Shown: piece by piece, positions 14,816 to 14,987 of the stretch
Position numbering within the stretch: position 1 is the stretch's first letter
Layout: each line of letters starts with the position of its first letter
Assembly (NCBI GenBank): GCA_964451705.1
Contig: CAYVIV010000024.1
Coordinates: forward strand, 1 to 14,987
Direction: 5' to 3'
DNA: 14,987 nucleotides
DNA from: CAYYFV01 sp964451705
GTDB lineage: Bacteria > Patescibacteriota > Gracilibacteria > UBA1369 > GCA-2718715
Notes under the pieces: generated by a model
Database searches by the model: none
What the model was told of the DNA's origin: nothing
The model's input: only the letters and a program-made list of their open reading frames with translations
Made by a program: the position numbers and the translations under genes

Positions 14816-14836
14816 AAAAGGCCGCCTAGGCGGCCT
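14816..14836 (-). terminator. Intrinsic terminator after serS
   Basis: A very strong 7-bp GC-rich stem with tetraloop, AGGCCGC-CTAG-GCGGCCT (14836-14819), is followed on the minus strand by a T-rich stretch reading TTTTGTTTG. Its core is the perfect 16-base palindrome at 14820-14835. It starts seven bases after the serS stop and isolates serS from rpoB. Confidence 0.88.
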
Positions 14837-14843
14837 AGTCTTA

Positions 14844-14987
14844 TTATAGATTTGTGTTCCCGTAGAACTTTTGTAGTGCTGTTGGGATTTTAATACTGCC
14901 GTCGGCTTCTTGATGGTTTTCGATTAATGCGATAGGGAAGCGGCTAGTAACAATAGCTGTGCCATTGAGGGTGTGCACGTATTGTTT
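14844..14987 (-). CDS. serS: Seryl-tRNA synthetase, C-terminal end (cut by the window edge)
   Basis: SerRS charges tRNA-Ser with serine in the cytoplasm. Only the last 47 codons and the stop are inside the window. The translation reads KQYVHTLNGTAIVTSRFPIA then LIENHQEADGSIKIPTALQK and FYGNTNL. This matches the class II motif 3 region and the end of the family (compare HTLNGSGLA.GR..vAilENyQ..DGSi.vPe.L). The motif 3 Arg is kept (TSRFPIALIEN), while the usual Gly before it is Ser. The end of the protein shortly after the P-x-x-L-Q motif is normal. It shares the strand of rpoB but is separated from it by a terminator and a promoter. Catalytic motifs 1 and 2 are outside the window. Confidence 0.9.
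   Translation of the reverse strand, partial: KQYVHTLNGTAIVTSRFPIALIENHQEADGSIKIPTALQKFYGNTNL

Noticed and set aside
1..14987. Recoded TGA (genetic code 25) as in Absconditabacteria/Gracilibacteria
   Set aside because: All genes read through cleanly with the standard code, with Trp as TGG and stops TAA or TAG, so recoding is not needed.

Overview
The window is a core gene-expression locus from a low-GC bacterium (AT-rich, GC roughly 35-40 % by eye). All recognised genes are on the minus strand, so transcription runs from high to low coordinates. In that order they are: the 3' end of serS; rpoB; rpoC; rpsL (S12); rpsG (S7); fusA (EF-G); tuf (EF-Tu); rpsJ (S10); rplC (L3); rplD (L4); rplW (L23); and the 5' two thirds of rplB (L2), cut by the left edge. 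No intergenic stretch exceeds 300 bases. I see no mobile element, CRISPR array, tRNA or rRNA.

The genes use the standard bacterial code: every stop is TAA except a TAG for rpsJ, and no in-frame TGA is read through. This argues against the TGA-recoding Absconditabacteria/Gracilibacteria. Protein details (EF-Tu with GITIATSHQEYET, L2 starting MPLKSYKPTTP, beta with CPVATPEGPNIGLV) recall Patescibacteria (CPR), possibly Saccharibacteria. That placement is from memory and is not proven here. None of the eleven visible start codons has a Shine-Dalgarno-like sequence.

The layout resolves into four transcription units separated by intrinsic terminators, with a new promoter after each: (1) serS, ending in a terminator at 14819-14836; (2) rpoB-rpoC-rpsL-rpsG-fusA, from a promoter at 14735-14762 to a terminator at 4059-4087; (3) tuf alone, from a promoter at 3998-4026 to a terminator at 2696-2725; (4) the S10 operon rpsJ-rplC-rplD-rplW-rplB, from a promoter at 2666-2694 and running off the window. 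The canonical str operon (S12-S7-EF-G-EF-Tu) is therefore split: its first three genes are apparently co-transcribed with RNA polymerase, while tuf is insulated. The usual rplK-A-J-L genes are not directly upstream of rpoB; serS is.

Functionally the block couples the transcription machinery (beta, beta') to the translation machinery (ribosomal proteins, EF-G, EF-Tu, seryl-tRNA synthetase). I found no undescribed system. The points most worth checking are an archaeal/eukaryotic-like Asn in the bacterial trigger loop of RpoC, a structured rpsJ leader with mutually exclusive pairings, the absence of Shine-Dalgarno sequences, and an S7 lacking its basic N-terminal arm.
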